From assembly GCF_016406125.1 (NCBI RefSeq), contig NZ_CP066339.1, forward strand, positions 2,418,001 through 2,482,000: a DNA stretch of 64,000 nucleotides, given 5' to 3'. Source of the stretch: Alicyclobacillus sp. SO9 (GTDB taxonomy: Bacteria; Bacillota; Bacilli; Alicyclobacillales; Alicyclobacillaceae). Position numbers and translations under genes: made by a program. The notes under the pieces are model-generated. The model had not been told where the DNA came from, did no database searches, and worked only from the letters and a program-made list of their open reading frames with translations. Of this stretch, positions 1 to 9,601 are shown in pieces. How positions within the stretch are numbered: the first letter of the stretch is position 1; each line of letters starts with the position of its first letter.

Positions 1-1
1 A

Positions 2-328
2 CAAGCTGCTCCCACTGGTGGGTATATCGTGTCCGCCACTGCCCAAGTCAACTCAAAAGCGACGAATCAGCAGATTAAGACGGTGATTAACAATTACTTG
101 CAAGGATTGTATGGTGGAAGTGTAAATGTGAGCGATGCACAGATATACATCCTCCAAAACGGCATAATTGTCGCTGGGGCCGGTCTGGGGAGAAGCGCAT
201 ACAACAAGCTGGCAAGTACAACGGAGACAAAACCCTTTTCGCTCACTCAGCAATTGAAGACGCCCGGTATCACCAGTCAGGGGGTTAATAACGATTGGCT
301 GGAATCCCAAGTCCCGGCATCACCGTGA
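2..328 (+). CDS. C-terminal part of an unidentified protein (5' end outside window)
   Basis: The reading frame is open from base 2 to a TGA at 326-328, so the gene begins upstream of the window. The visible part is about 108 residues, rich in Asn, Gln, Ser and Thr, with an alternating hydrophobic segment (AQIYILQNGIIVAGAGLG) and no cysteines. A GTG at 29 could be a start but has no convincing ribosome binding site. I do not recognise the family. The composition suggests a secreted or surface-exposed domain, but this is a guess. Confidence 0.5.
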   Translation, partial: QAAPTGGYIVSATAQVNSKATNQQIKTVINNYLQGLYGGSVNVSDAQIYILQNGIIVAGAGLGRSAYNKLASTTETKPFSLTQQLKTPGITSQGVNNDWLESQVPASP

Positions 329-368
329 GTTGTCGGGAATTGGGCTGCTAATGACATATTTGTCAATG

Positions 369-713
369 TCAGCGACGGCGGTGAGACCCAATCATATAGG
401 CATGGGTAAAACCAATATCACGCCTGCGCACTTCTCTGATGAGTGAGCGAACAATAGGTTCATGTCCGGTCTTCATGAGAACTTCAATAATTGTGTGAGA
501 AGTGAAGGGTTCGTCTAGAGAATTTACGACTTCCGGGTTATCTGCCAAGTAGTCCAGCCACCGATCATCGTAAGCTTCTCCTCGGCGCCGCTTATATGCA
601 GCCTCATACAAATCGCGGACAGAGACCGGTAGATTGAGCGTATTCAGGTAAAAGTCCAATTGATACAATGCTTTTGCCACGGACAGATGTTCTCCATGGG
701 GTTGCCCTTCCAT
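369..713 (-). CDS. Hypothetical protein, about 114 aa
   Basis: The frame opens at 737, but the sequence AGAGGTGG lies just upstream of an in-frame ATG at 713, so the shorter start is preferred. The product is soluble, charged and mostly helical, with an Arg-rich end (RRRDIGF... SHRRR). It has no signal peptide or membrane segment. It is transcribed away from the downstream lipoprotein gene. I do not recognise the family and assign no function. Confidence 0.55.
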   Translation of the reverse strand: MEGQPHGEHLSVAKALYQLDFYLNTLNLPVSVRDLYEAAYKRRRGEAYDDRWLDYLADNPEVVNSLDEPFTSHTIIEVLMKTGHEPIVRSLIREVRRRDIGFTHAYMIGSHRRR

Positions 714-860
714 ATCAGTACCACCTCTTAGCTTCATTATTCACTGTTCTCGTTTGAAAGGCAAGGTGAGTATTCCCTCTTTAACCATGGTACAATATAC
801 TTTGGTTGAGGAAAATATACAATGTCTCTGCAGACAGGCTGTTGAATAGGAGAAATCCCC

Positions 861-1907
861 GTGTACTTTTACCGTTTTCACCATGCTCGAAAAATAGTAC
901 TCTTTACACTGATGACTATGACTGTTTCTGGGTGTGGCGCTCCAGATTTCGGTTCAATGAAACCGACTGTTTCGAAACCTGCGGCGGAGATCTTGGTAGT
1001 GAACAAAGCCGCTGGTTGGAGTGAGTCTGCACTAGCCAAACTGCGGCAAACAAATGCATCGCTGTCTTCGTTAGCAGTGTCTGTTCAGTCTGTTACAAGC
1101 AATGAGTTGCAGAGTCGGATGGATAAGTCGTCCATTCACAACAACGTGAATCTCTGTATCGTGGTATTCCCAGGAGATATTCCGGAGAGTGCCGTTCAAA
1201 TTGCCAAACAGCACACACAGACGGACTTTGAGTTTGTGGGAACATCTCCGGCACAAGGTTCGTCAAATAATATTGCACAGGTCGTACCAAATGACCTCAT
1301 TCCTGCCTACATTGCGGGTTGGCTTGCTGCTTCTGTCAATCCACCCAAGGCGGCCCACTTGATTGGCATGCTTACCAACGGACGTCAGAGCCTGAGCAAA
1401 CCTGAAATAGAGGCGCTCTTTGGCGGTATTTACAGCGCGGATCCGACCGCTGTATTAAAACCAGATACGAAGTTCACTTCGTCCGGAACTAATCTCACTG
1501 GCAATAGTTCTACGTCTTCTGGTGCACCTAAGCTTGGTGTACCTTCTGTAAGTGTGGAAGTGTCGCCCATATCCGCAAACAACGCCACTGTTTTGCAGGC
1601 TGCACATGCCGTTGTCTTCTCTGCTGTCAGCGCGACTGGGCCTGTTGTCTTGCAGCCGGGCCCCCCGTATCCCAAGGCAGTTCTGGGTGACCTTGAGTCT
1701 GTTGTGTCGAAACAGTGGAAGCCGGGTGTGAGAACCGTTGATAGCAGTCCGGCCTTAGTCTTAGCCGGCTCCGCGCTACCCAAGGGAACGAAGCAGGCGC
1801 TTGCACAATTAAATCCATCGAACGTTACGTCTAAATATGTGACGACAGCCTGGAAGGCGATTCCTAAGAACATACAAAAGAAGTGGCTGGCGCAGGTAGG
1901 GTTGTAA
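861..1907 (+). CDS. Lipoprotein resembling BMP/PnrA-type (Med-like) substrate-binding proteins
   Basis: GTG start with AGGAGA 7 bases upstream. A hydrophobic N-terminal segment ends in a lipobox (TVSGC, Cys about residue 25), so the protein should be lipidated and anchored outside the membrane. The mature part has alternating beta/alpha segments like a periplasmic-binding fold, with stretches such as NLCIVVFPGDIPES and IPAYIAGWLAA that resemble BMP family lipoproteins, which include Bacillus Med. The C-terminus (TTAWKAIPKNIQKKWLAQ) is amphipathic. Family assignment is tentative. It precedes ymfK and may share a transcript with it. Confidence 0.6.
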   Translation: MYFYRFHHARKIVLFTLMTMTVSGCGAPDFGSMKPTVSKPAAEILVVNKAAGWSESALAKLRQTNASLSSLAVSVQSVTSNELQSRMDKSSIHNNVNLCIVVFPGDIPESAVQIAKQHTQTDFEFVGTSPAQGSSNNIAQVVPNDLIPAYIAGWLAASVNPPKAAHLIGMLTNGRQSLSKPEIEALFGGIYSADPTAVLKPDTKFTSSGTNLTGNSSTSSGAPKLGVPSVSVEVSPISANNATVLQAAHAVVFSAVSATGPVVLQPGPPYPKAVLGDLESVVSKQWKPGVRTVDSSPALVLAGSALPKGTKQALAQLNPSNVTSKYVTTAWKAIPKNIQKKWLAQVGL

Positions 1908-1985
1908 CTACTTTATTCCTGAGTCGGAAATGTTTGTATCGTTACGGCTGGAACGCGGAAAGATAGTAGGAAAGGAGACCCTAAT

Positions 1986-2783
1986 ATGGGACGAGAGCAG
2001 GACACTACTCTCCCGGTAACGGATTTTTATTTTCAATACCGAATTCTGCATAACCGTCCGGGCTTACTTGGAGATCTGGCATCGCTGCTAGGAATGCTGG
2101 GTTTTAATATTGTGCAACTCAACGATTTGACGGAAGAGTCTCGCGGCTTTTTGCTTCAGACTCATGTGCCTTCCAGCGTAGAGGCTCTGAAGAACATTGT
2201 CGAGTCGTTGCACGACGTGGAGTTGACCGCTCTGCGGCCGCCGTCCCTGCGCGATAGAATGGCGCTTCGTCACGGGAAGTTTATTGACCGGAGTGATACG
2301 GAGACGAAGACGTATCGTTTTGTACGGGATGAATTAGGTGTGCTGGTAGACTTTCTGGGCGAACTCATGAAGCGTCCTGGTCGTCAAATTATCGGATTAC
2401 GCGGGCAACCGCGGGTAGGGAAAACTGAATCGATTGTCGCCGCAAGCGTTTATGCGAACAAACGCTGGACCTTTATCTCGTCAACATTGCTGAAGCAAAC
2501 CATTCTCAAGGACTTTCCTCATGAAACATTTGACGGTGATCAATTCGTCTATATTATTGATGGGGCTGTCTCAACACTGCGGGGCGGTGAAGAACATATG
2601 CGACTTGTTGAACAAGTGCTGTCACTTCCTGCCCCTGTGGTTATCGAACACCCGGATATTTTTATCCGTCACTCACACTTTGGGTGGAAACTGTTCAATA
2701 TGTTGATTGAATTGCGAAGAGACCCTGATGAGCCCATTGAATACGAACGCTATGAACGACAAGCGATAAATTGGCAGGAATGA
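1986..2783 (+). CDS. ymfK: YmfK-like protein (DUF3388): ACT-like domain plus P-loop
   Basis: 265 residues, ATG preceded by AAAGGAG. Residues about 15-85 look like an ACT-type regulatory domain (ILHNRPGLLGDLASLLGMLG). A Walker A-like loop (GLRGQPRVGKTES) lies near residue 140, and the C-terminus carries hydrophobic ATPase-like strands. This matches YmfK, a conserved sporulation-era Firmicutes protein of unknown biochemical role encoded between the ymf peptidase genes and rodZ/pgsA. Synteny with the rodZ-like gene downstream supports the call. Function is not known; the ligand of the ACT-like domain is unknown. Confidence 0.8.
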   Translation: MGREQDTTLPVTDFYFQYRILHNRPGLLGDLASLLGMLGFNIVQLNDLTEESRGFLLQTHVPSSVEALKNIVESLHDVELTALRPPSLRDRMALRHGKFIDRSDTETKTYRFVRDELGVLVDFLGELMKRPGRQIIGLRGQPRVGKTESIVAASVYANKRWTFISSTLLKQTILKDFPHETFDGDQFVYIIDGAVSTLRGGEEHMRLVEQVLSLPAPVVIEHPDIFIRHSHFGWKLFNMLIELRRDPDEPIEYERYERQAINWQE

Positions 2784-2816
2784 AGTTGCGGCAAATTCAG
2801 ACGAAGGGGTGTTTTT

Positions 2817-3878
2817 ATGGCCGAGGTCGGACAAGTTCTGCGGCGGAAAAGAGAAGAACTTGGGCTGTCACTGGACGACATTCAGACCAAGACAAAAATC
2901 CGCAAGCGGTATCTAGAAGCTATCGAGACTGGGGACTGGAGTGTTTTACCTGGTGATGTCTATGCCAGGGGATTTGTTCGTTCGTATGCAGATGCGCTGG
3001 GACTTGACGGGTTTGAATTGCTCAATCAGCTCGACGTGCAATCAGCTGCACATAGGCACTCTCAAGAGACCCCACCCGAGGGTCGTACTGACAGCGACGA
3101 GACGACGGGCGGCAGTTCAAACAGAGAGTCACATGCTTCTCAGAGTTCAACGAGGAGTCCTGGTGAGACCAAGGATACCGAATTGCTTCGAAACGATCGG
3201 AAAGTTTCGGTACCGGACGAGCCCAGTGCGGTGGAGTCGGGGCGGCGTGAAAGACCAGCGTCTCCACCGCCGAGGCCTACTCGGCCAGTAAACGACTCTT
3301 TGCGAAGGACGGGTAAGCCGAAGCGAGGCGGTACCGGTGCGCCGGTTGGGCAAATCGCAACAGTTGTCATTGGTCTGGGGATTCTCGGTGCGGGCTGGTG
3401 GTGGTTGAACCACCATGGGAACAGCAACCCTGCGAATGGCACCGGAAGCAACCACACCCAGGTTAGTGTCCCGGCAAATAGTGCAGGAAACGGTTCGACA
3501 CAACAATCAGGCAATACGGCCGTTAATAACACGACAACACCGCCGCCAAAGCCGGTTTTTAAGGTTACGCCGCAACCCTTTGACACCAAGACTGGAACCC
3601 AAACCTACATAGTCACTACGACGAAAGGGTTGAGTGTACAGATGCAGGCACAACCTCCCTGCTGGATGAAGATTGTGTCACAGGACGGGAAAGCCGGAAA
3701 TCCTGGCGGTATGACAGTTCAACCCAAGCAGCCAAAGACCTGGACAGCAAATAGCGTCTTGGATATCAGACTCGGTCACGTGCATGGGGTAAGCTTAAGT
3801 GTAGACGGAAAAACGGTACAGTTGCCAAGTGTGAACCATCCCATATATGTTGTGTTTAAAAAGTCCGCCAAGGCTTAA
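2817..3878 (+). CDS. rodZ: RodZ-like cell-shape protein (HTH, one TM, DUF4115)
   Basis: 353 residues. An N-terminal HTH_25 domain (residues 4-70, LRRKREELGLSLDDIQTKTK and GDVYARGFVRSYA) is followed by a long acidic/Ser-Pro-rich linker, one transmembrane segment (about residues 178-197), an Asn/Thr-rich extracellular spacer and a C-terminal DUF4115 beta domain (PCWMKIVSQDGK... GHVHGVSLSVDGK). This is the RodZ/YmfM architecture. RodZ couples MreB filaments to the elongation machinery at the membrane. The position just upstream of pgsA matches Bacillus. The start uses a GGGGTG site and ATG. Confidence 0.85.
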   Translation: MAEVGQVLRRKREELGLSLDDIQTKTKIRKRYLEAIETGDWSVLPGDVYARGFVRSYADALGLDGFELLNQLDVQSAAHRHSQETPPEGRTDSDETTGGSSNRESHASQSSTRSPGETKDTELLRNDRKVSVPDEPSAVESGRRERPASPPPRPTRPVNDSLRRTGKPKRGGTGAPVGQIATVVIGLGILGAGWWWLNHHGNSNPANGTGSNHTQVSVPANSAGNGSTQQSGNTAVNNTTTPPPKPVFKVTPQPFDTKTGTQTYIVTTTKGLSVQMQAQPPCWMKIVSQDGKAGNPGGMTVQPKQPKTWTANSVLDIRLGHVHGVSLSVDGKTVQLPSVNHPIYVVFKKSAKA

Positions 3879-3914
3879 ACCCAAACACACGTCTATCGTA
3901 GAGGAGGAACTGCT

Positions 3915-4406
3915 ATGCCGAAGGATGCTTCGTTTGATGTGGTCAGTGAATTAGATATGCAGGAGGTGGATAATGCAGTAAATCAAACCGCAAAGGAAAT
4001 TCAAAATCGGTTTGATTTTAAAGGAAGTAAGAGTGAAGTGAAACTTGACGATGGACAGATTGTGCTCGTATCTGATGACGAGTACAAACTATCTGCGCTT
4101 TATGACGTTCTGCAGTCTAAATGCGTTAAAAGAGGCGTTTCCTTAAAAGCTTTGAAACCGGGAAAAGTGGAACCTGCCAGCGGTGGGACCGTTCGTCAGA
4201 ATGTCAAGTTGCAGCAGGGAATCGGTCAGGATGAGGCGAAGCAGATTGTCAAGTTGATTAAGAACACGAAATTGAAGGTGCAGGCCTCAATTCAAGGCGA
4301 ACAGGTTCGCGTCAGCGGCAAAAGCAGGGATGATCTGCAAAGTGTCATTCAGACACTGAAAGGAGCAGATTTGGACACGCCGTTGCAATTCACTAACTAT
4401 CGGTGA
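3915..4406 (+). CDS. yajQ: YajQ family nucleotide-binding protein
   Basis: 163 residues, the usual family length, ATG with GAGGAGG upstream. It starts [18 protein letters not shown] and has the family motifs [14 protein letters not shown] and, near the C-terminus, [19 protein letters not shown]. YajQ proteins bind cyclic di-GMP in some bacteria and nucleic acid in others; the role in Firmicutes is not established. Cytosolic. It lies between rodZ and pgsA. It is followed by about 80 bases without a gene and then a good promoter, so it probably ends one transcription unit. Confidence 0.9.
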   Translation: MPKDASFDVVSELDMQEVDNAVNQTAKEIQNRFDFKGSKSEVKLDDGQIVLVSDDEYKLSALYDVLQSKCVKRGVSLKALKPGKVEPASGGTVRQNVKLQQGIGQDEAKQIVKLIKNTKLKVQASIQGEQVRVSGKSRDDLQSVIQTLKGADLDTPLQFTNYR

Positions 4407-4484
4407 AGACTGTCATATGGTTGGGCCATCAAGTTGTTGAGCTGCCGCATGGACGTGAAAGCGCCAGTGTCTTCATACGAAACT

Positions 4485-4514
4485 TTGACATGGTTTTTCC
4501 GACTGATCTATACT
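4485..4514 (+). promoter_or_regulatory. Sigma-A promoter for pgsA-cinA
   Basis: A perfect -35 TTGACA (4485-4490) and -10 TATACT (4509-4514) are separated by 18 bases, in the gap after yajQ and 80-110 bases before pgsA. Confidence 0.65.
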
Positions 4515-4596
4515 AGCGTTAACGTGACTTTGCCCGAGCGTGCTTTAAATCGGAATGGCCGTTACAAAATATCTTTGGAATGGAGCGTGGATCCGC

Positions 4597-5175
4597 TTGA
4601 ATCTGGCTAACCGCATTACGATAGCCAGAATCTTTTTTGTACCGGTGGTTGTTGTTCTCCTGCTCGTCAATTACGATTTTTGGTCGTTTACCATAAACAA
4701 TGAAACCACTACAGGCAGTGAGATTATCGCCGCACTGGTGTTTATCATTGCAGCAAGCACGGATGGCCTTGATGGGTACATAGCTCGTAAACGGAAACTC
4801 ATAACAAATTTTGGTAAATTCCTCGACCCCTTGGCGGATAAACTGTTAATTTCGGCAGTTCTAATTAGCCTGGTGGAAATGCAGCGTCTTTCCGCCTGGG
4901 TGGCGATTATCATTATTAGTCGTGAGTTTGCAGTGACTGGGCTTCGTATGGTTGCAGCCGCCGAAGGAGTTGTAATTGCGGCCAGTAAAGTAGCTAAATG
5001 GAAAACCGTAACGCAGATTATTGCGATGGTGGCGTTGATTCTAAATAACTTTCCGTTTTCCTACTTTAACATTCCGTTCGCAATTATAATGGTATACGTC
5101 ATGGTGATATTGACCGTCGTATCCGGGGTAGACTATTTTATCAAGAATTGGCAAGCTATTGACGCAAGGAGCTAA
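4597..5175 (+). CDS. pgsA: CDP-diacylglycerol--glycerol-3-phosphate 3-phosphatidyltransferase
   Basis: Membrane enzyme making phosphatidylglycerolphosphate, the committed step to phosphatidylglycerol and cardiolipin. The CDP-alcohol phosphotransferase signature is complete: TDGLDGYIARKRKLITNFGK followed by FLDPLADK. Several transmembrane helices follow. The frame also contains an ATG at 4555, but that lacks a ribosome binding site. The TTG at 4597 has GGAG 11 bases upstream and gives the usual N-terminus (xNLANRITIARI), so I prefer it; the alternative adds 14 residues. The gene overlaps or abuts cinA. Confidence 0.9.
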   Translation: MNLANRITIARIFFVPVVVVLLLVNYDFWSFTINNETTTGSEIIAALVFIIAASTDGLDGYIARKRKLITNFGKFLDPLADKLLISAVLISLVEMQRLSAWVAIIIISREFAVTGLRMVAAAEGVVIAASKVAKWKTVTQIIAMVALILNNFPFSYFNIPFAIIMVYVMVILTVVSGVDYFIKNWQAIDARS

Positions 5176-5182
5176 TTTCGCA

Positions 5183-6442
5183 GTGAATCAAGCCACGTGT
5201 AAAGCGGAACACATAGCCGTTGGTACAGAAATTCTTCTGGGTCAGATTACGAATGGCCATGCTCGAACAATTTCTGACGAGTTGGCCCGAGAAGGTTTCT
5301 TCTTGTATTATCACACCGCTGTTGGGGACAATCTGGAGCGAATTAAGGACGTTTTTAGAATTGCCAGCGAACGTTCCAATACTGTGATTGTAACGGGGGG
5401 ACTTGGACCTACAGCGGATGACCTGACGAAGGAAGCACTAGCTCAGTATTTAGAGAGAGAACTTGTCACATCGCACGAAGCCTTGAGCGCATTGGAAAGC
5501 TTTTTTGCAAAACGTAATAAGACAATGCCTCCTGAAAACAAAAAGCAGGCACAGTGTGTTGCAGGCGGGGAATTGATTGAGAATCCAAATGGTACGGCTC
5601 CGGGACAGTATGTCTATGCAGGCGGGGTTCACTACTTTCTTTTGCCTGGACCTCCCCTCGAAATGAAGCCGATGCTAACAAATTCGGTCCTACCGCGGAT
5701 GTCAGAGTGGTTCTCGCAAAATCAACTCCAATCACGCATACTGCACTTCTGCGGTATCGGTGAATCGACAGTCGACGAAGCTGTCTCTGACCTTTTGCAA
5801 AGACCGAATCCAAGTCTGGCTCCCTTGGCTGGCGAGGGTGAGATGCTGCTTCGGATTACTGCACACGATACGGAAGAGAGCACTGCGCAGGACTTGATTG
5901 CGCAGCTTGAACACGAGTTGCAGAGGCGATTTCAGGATTTTATCTATGGTACAGACGAGGATTCACTCCCGTCTGTGGTTGGCAGGGCTGCAATAAACGG
6001 GGCTGCTTCCGTGTCGTTTGCAGAAAGTTGTACAGGCGGTCTGATGGCTTCGATGGTGACTCAAATTCCCGGAAGTTCCGCATACTTTGCTGGAGGCGTC
6101 GTTGCGTACAATAATGACGTGAAAGCATCGGTACTCGGCGTTGACACCGATATACTCGACAACTATGGAGCGGTGTCGGCCCAAACTGCCTCGGCCATGG
6201 CAGAGGGCGTAAGGCGATTGACAGGCAGTACGTACGGTGTTTCGATTACTGGCATAGCCGGTCCATCCGGTGGCACCGAAGAGAAACCTGTCGGCTTGGT
6301 TTTTGGCGCAATCAGTTCCTTTGACGGCGGTGTCAGGATGGTTCGCATGATGCACAGCGGGTCGCGAATGCAGATCCAGATCCGCTCGGCAAAGCGTATG
6401 CTTTGGGAACTGTGGAGGTCGCTGAGAACGAAGTCACGTTGA
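5183..6442 (+). CDS. cinA: CinA: competence/damage-inducible protein, nicotinamide-nucleotide amidase
   Basis: 419 residues from a GTG at 5183 with AAGGAG 11 bases upstream; an in-frame TTG at 5159, inside pgsA, is less likely. The N-terminal MoCF-biosynthesis-like domain carries VTGGLGPTADDLTKEAL and LPGPPLEM. The C-terminal domain is the NMN deamidase (PncC-type) with FAESCTGGLMASMVTQIPG and GIAGPSGGTEEKPVG. The pathway is pyridine nucleotide salvage; in several Firmicutes cinA is co-regulated with competence and lies next to recA, as here. The helicase gene between cinA and recA is an insertion relative to Bacillus. Confidence 0.93.
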   Translation: MNQATCKAEHIAVGTEILLGQITNGHARTISDELAREGFFLYYHTAVGDNLERIKDVFRIASERSNTVIVTGGLGPTADDLTKEALAQYLERELVTSHEALSALESFFAKRNKTMPPENKKQAQCVAGGELIENPNGTAPGQYVYAGGVHYFLLPGPPLEMKPMLTNSVLPRMSEWFSQNQLQSRILHFCGIGESTVDEAVSDLLQRPNPSLAPLAGEGEMLLRITAHDTEESTAQDLIAQLEHELQRRFQDFIYGTDEDSLPSVVGRAAINGAASVSFAESCTGGLMASMVTQIPGSSAYFAGGVVAYNNDVKASVLGVDTDILDNYGAVSAQTASAMAEGVRRLTGSTYGVSITGIAGPSGGTEEKPVGLVFGAISSFDGGVRMVRMMHSGSRMQIQIRSAKRMLWELWRSLRTKSR

Positions 6443-6659
6443 ACATTTGGAAGAGCTGCAGACACGAAAAAGGTGCTTGGAGAGACTTGGGACGACTGCA
6501 CTCTACAAAAGTTGATTTTGTGTAAAAAGATCCCGTGACAGGATGTGTGTGTTAGCCAAGGTCGTGGGAATTAGACTGTCTTTGAGTTTACTTTGAGATG
6601 ACCTTGGTAAACATAAGTGTATTTGACTGGACTGAAAATTGAAATGGATAGGTGAGAAA

Positions 6660-8237
6660 ATGGCGTCATTTAAGGACTTTAACCTGAGTCGCAAGGTTCA
6701 GGATGCAATTAATGATATGGGATTTGAAGAACCATCTCCGATTCAAGCTTCTTGTATTCCATTGGTACTTGAAGGTAAAGAAGTGATTGGACAGGCCCAA
6801 ACAGGAACAGGAAAAACGGCCGCATTTGGTGTTCCAATTGTTGAACGAGCAGGAACTGATCGCAGGGTGCAAGCTCTTGTGCTAACACCAACTCGCGAAC
6901 TGGCAATTCAAGTGGCTGGAGAGTTCCGTAAAATAGCAAAGCACAAACGCGTTCGCAGCTTGCCGATTTACGGCGGACAATCCATTGTTCATCAGATTAG
7001 AGCCTTGCAGCAAGGTGTCCAAATTGTCATCGGAACCCCCGGCCGCGTGCTCGACCACATTCGACGCGGTACGTTAAAACTGAACTCTGTACAGATGGTT
7101 GTGCTTGATGAAGCCGATGAAATGTTGGATATGGGTTTTATTGAAGACATTGAATCGATTTTGAAGGAAACACCAGACGACAGGCAAACACTGTTGTTTT
7201 CCGCTACATTTCCGTCTGAAGTGCGGCGCTTGTCAGCTCGGTATATGAAGAAGCCGGAGCACGTCACTGTGAACCGGGGTGAGATGACGGTTCCGCTCAC
7301 TGACCAAGTGTACTACAAAGTCCTTGAGCGCAGTAAGCTTGAGAGCTTGTGTCGTATTGTAGACAGTGAGGAAGTATCCCTTGGTATTATTTTCTGCAGA
7401 ACAAAACGAGGCGTAGATGAGCTGGTAGAAGCTCTCTTGGCGCGAGGATATCTGGTTGACGGTTTACATGGAGACTTGAGCCAAGCGCAGCGTGACAGGG
7501 TCATGAAGAGGTTTAGGACCAGCGACATTGAACTTCTCGTTGCCACTGATGTGGCGGCTCGCGGGATTGATGTAGACAATGTCACTCACGTGATTAACTA
7601 CGATCTTCCACAAGACCCGGAATCTTATGTCCACAGAATTGGACGTACAGGCCGAGCTGGTAAAAAAGGACTGGCCATCTCCTTGGCAACACCGCGCGAG
7701 TTCAAGCTGCTAAAGCAAATTGAGCGGGAAACTGGAGCAAAAATGGAAGCCAGAGAGGTTCCGTCGCTCGCAGACGTCGCGGAACGTCAGGCCGAAGTGT
7801 GGAGAAATCGCATTATCGAAGCCATTCAGGGAGGAAGTCTGGGGCATTTCCGCGCTATTCTGGGAAATGTCATTGACGAGTACGATCCCGTTGACGTAGC
7901 ATGTGCAGCTCTCAAAATAGCCTCTGCGGGAGAACTTGAGAAACGCGAGGAAGAAGACTACAACTTCGGCGATACAGGTGCTAAACCAGGTATGGTGAGG
8001 TTCTTTATCAATGTCGGCAGAAACGCCAACATCAGTCCTTCCGATTTGGTCCGTACTATCTCCGAAGAGGCTGGAGTACCGGGACAGACCATTGGGAAAA
8101 TCGATATTTTTGACCGCTTCACCTTTGTTGAAGTGGAGCAAGAATCAGCGCCCTTTGTCTATGAAGCGTTACGCAAGAGCAGGATTAATGGCTCGCGTGT
8201 CAATCTCGAACCTGCCAAACCTCGAGCGCGGCGTTAG
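6660..8237 (+). CDS. DEAD-box ATP-dependent RNA helicase with DbpA-type RNA-binding domain
   Basis: 525 residues from ATG 6660, which has AGGTGA nearby; a TTG at 6639 would add 7 residues and lacks a site. Motifs in order: Q motif (FKDFNLS, PSPIQASCIP), I AQTGTGKT, Ia PTRELAIQ, II DEAD, III SAT, IV IIFCRTK, V DVAARGIDVDNV, VI HRIGRTGRAGK. The last about 75 residues (RFFINVGRNANISPSDLVR) form a DbpA-like RRM, which in DbpA/YxiN binds 23S rRNA. A role in ribosome assembly or cold adaptation is likely. The 200-base leader upstream has a short inverted repeat and no gene. Confidence 0.92.
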   Translation: MASFKDFNLSRKVQDAINDMGFEEPSPIQASCIPLVLEGKEVIGQAQTGTGKTAAFGVPIVERAGTDRRVQALVLTPTRELAIQVAGEFRKIAKHKRVRSLPIYGGQSIVHQIRALQQGVQIVIGTPGRVLDHIRRGTLKLNSVQMVVLDEADEMLDMGFIEDIESILKETPDDRQTLLFSATFPSEVRRLSARYMKKPEHVTVNRGEMTVPLTDQVYYKVLERSKLESLCRIVDSEEVSLGIIFCRTKRGVDELVEALLARGYLVDGLHGDLSQAQRDRVMKRFRTSDIELLVATDVAARGIDVDNVTHVINYDLPQDPESYVHRIGRTGRAGKKGLAISLATPREFKLLKQIERETGAKMEAREVPSLADVAERQAEVWRNRIIEAIQGGSLGHFRAILGNVIDEYDPVDVACAALKIASAGELEKREEEDYNFGDTGAKPGMVRFFINVGRNANISPSDLVRTISEEAGVPGQTIGKIDIFDRFTFVEVEQESAPFVYEALRKSRINGSRVNLEPAKPRARR

Positions 8238-8299
8238 GACTTGTGATGTGGGGTCCATACGATAAATCTGGCATGTGAATGAATGTAGGGTTGGACCGT

Positions 8300-8334
8300 G
8301 AAATACGGCCGCATTAGCGGCCGTATTTCTTTTG
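8300..8334 (+). terminator. Rho-independent terminator after the helicase gene
   Basis: A perfect 13-bp stem (GAAATACGGCCGC, loop ATTA, GCGGCCGTATTTC) followed by TTTT. It isolates the helicase unit from recA. Confidence 0.9.
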
Positions 8335-8448
8335 CTAGACTGCACGAACAAATTACTTTGGTTCAACACACTTCTATGTAGATGTGTCAAAGTGGAGTAC
8401 AGGGTGAAATAATAGAGTTCAGGTATTTCCCTTTGCCTCCGAGTGGGA

Positions 8449-8454
8449 TATAAT
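8449..8454 (+). promoter_or_regulatory. -10 element of the recA promoter
   Basis: TATAAT at 8449-8454, about 110 bases before recA, with only a weak -35 (about 8426-8431). A LexA operator starts 5 bases downstream, which fits a repressed SOS promoter. Confidence 0.6.
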
Positions 8455-8459
8455 ACTTA

Positions 8460-8473
8460 CGAACAAATGTTTG
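8460..8473 (+). promoter_or_regulatory. LexA (DinR) operator upstream of recA
   Basis: CGAACAAATGTTTG matches the Gram-positive SOS box (CGAACRNRYGTTYC) at 13 of 14 positions. It overlaps the expected transcription start of recA, so LexA should repress recA until DNA damage. Confidence 0.8.
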
Positions 8474-8563
8474 CCTTTTTGGGAATCTAGCAGGGATTGA
8501 ACATGGAAGCGAGAATTCATCTTTTAGTATGAAATGGAGTTATCACTGCGAGGATGGTGTTTC

Positions 8564-9601
8564 ATGAACGATAAACGCGCGGCCTTAGATATGGCGCTGA
8601 AACAGATTGAGAAACAGTTTGGCAAGGGCTCTGTGATGAAGCTGGGAGAAGCTTCTGCAACCATGAATGTTGCAACGATTTCGACGGGGTCCTTGGCCTT
8701 GGATATAGCTTTAGGTGTGGGAGGGCTACCCCGAGGTCGTATCATTGAGATTTACGGACCAGAGTCGTCAGGAAAGACGACCGTGGCACTGCATGCTGTC
8801 GCAGAAGCTCAGCGACGCGGAGGTCAGGCCGCTTTTATTGACGCGGAGCACGCACTCGACCCGGTCTATGCTCGCCACCTAGGTGTAGACATTGATGAGT
8901 TGCTCATTTCGCAGCCGGATACCGGAGAGCAGGCGTTGGAGATTGCTGAAGCTCTGGTGCGCAGCGGTGCAGTTGACGTTATAGTCATTGATTCGGTTGC
9001 AGCCCTGGTTCCGAAGAGCGAACTGGAAGGGGAAATGGGTGATTCCCATGTTGGCTTACAGGCACGCTTGATGTCACAGGCTTTGCGTAAGTTAGCGGGA
9101 GCCATCAGCAAGTCTAAAACAATCGCTGTGTTTATTAATCAGATTCGTGAGAAAGTAGGCGTGATGTTCGGGAATCCTGAGACAACTACAGGTGGACGAG
9201 CACTGAAGTTTTATTCGACGATTCGACTTGAGGTCCGGCGTGCGGAGGCGTTAAAACAGGGTACGGACATCGTGGGAAGCCGGATGAGAATAAAAGTAGT
9301 AAAAAATAAGGTGGCTCCTCCGTTCAAACAGGTTGAAGTAGACCTGATGTTTGGCGAAGGCATTTCGCGGCAGGGCAGCATTATTGATATTGGCACAGAC
9401 CTGGACATTGTACAAAAGAGCGGTGCGTGGTATTCCTTCAAGGAGGAGCGCTTGGGGCAGGGACGGGAAAACGCCAAGCAGTTCCTGAAAGAACACCCTG
9501 AGTATGCAGATGAAATCGAGGACTTGATTAGGGCTCATCACGACTTACCTGTTTCGAACCCTGTGAAAGAGAGCGAAGAAGTGAAAGACGTTGAATCCTG
9601 A
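8564..9601 (+). CDS. recA: RecA recombinase
   Basis: 345 residues from ATG 8564 (GAGG site 11 bases upstream); an upstream ATG at 8534 in the same frame lacks a site. Strand-exchange and LexA/CI co-protease filament protein. Visible motifs: Walker [10 protein letters not shown], Walker B-like [10 protein letters not shown], the L2/ATP-cap region [13 protein letters not shown], and an acidic C-terminus. It is SOS-controlled through the LexA box at 8460. Its activated filament should also trigger self-cleavage of the prophage repressor encoded at 17104-17856. No intein or insertion is present. Confidence 0.98.
   Translation: MNDKRAALDMALKQIEKQFGKGSVMKLGEASATMNVATISTGSLALDIALGVGGLPRGRIIEIYGPESSGKTTVALHAVAEAQRRGGQAAFIDAEHALDPVYARHLGVDIDELLISQPDTGEQALEIAEALVRSGAVDVIVIDSVAALVPKSELEGEMGDSHVGLQARLMSQALRKLAGAISKSKTIAVFINQIREKVGVMFGNPETTTGGRALKFYSTIRLEVRRAEALKQGTDIVGSRMRIKVVKNKVAPPFKQVEVDLMFGEGISRQGSIIDIGTDLDIVQKSGAWYSFKEERLGQGRENAKQFLKEHPEYADEIEDLIRAHHDLPVSNPVKESEEVKDVES

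Noticed and set aside
4555-4596. N-terminal extension of PgsA
   Set aside because: No ribosome site before the ATG; family N-termini begin near the TTG at 4597. Still possible.
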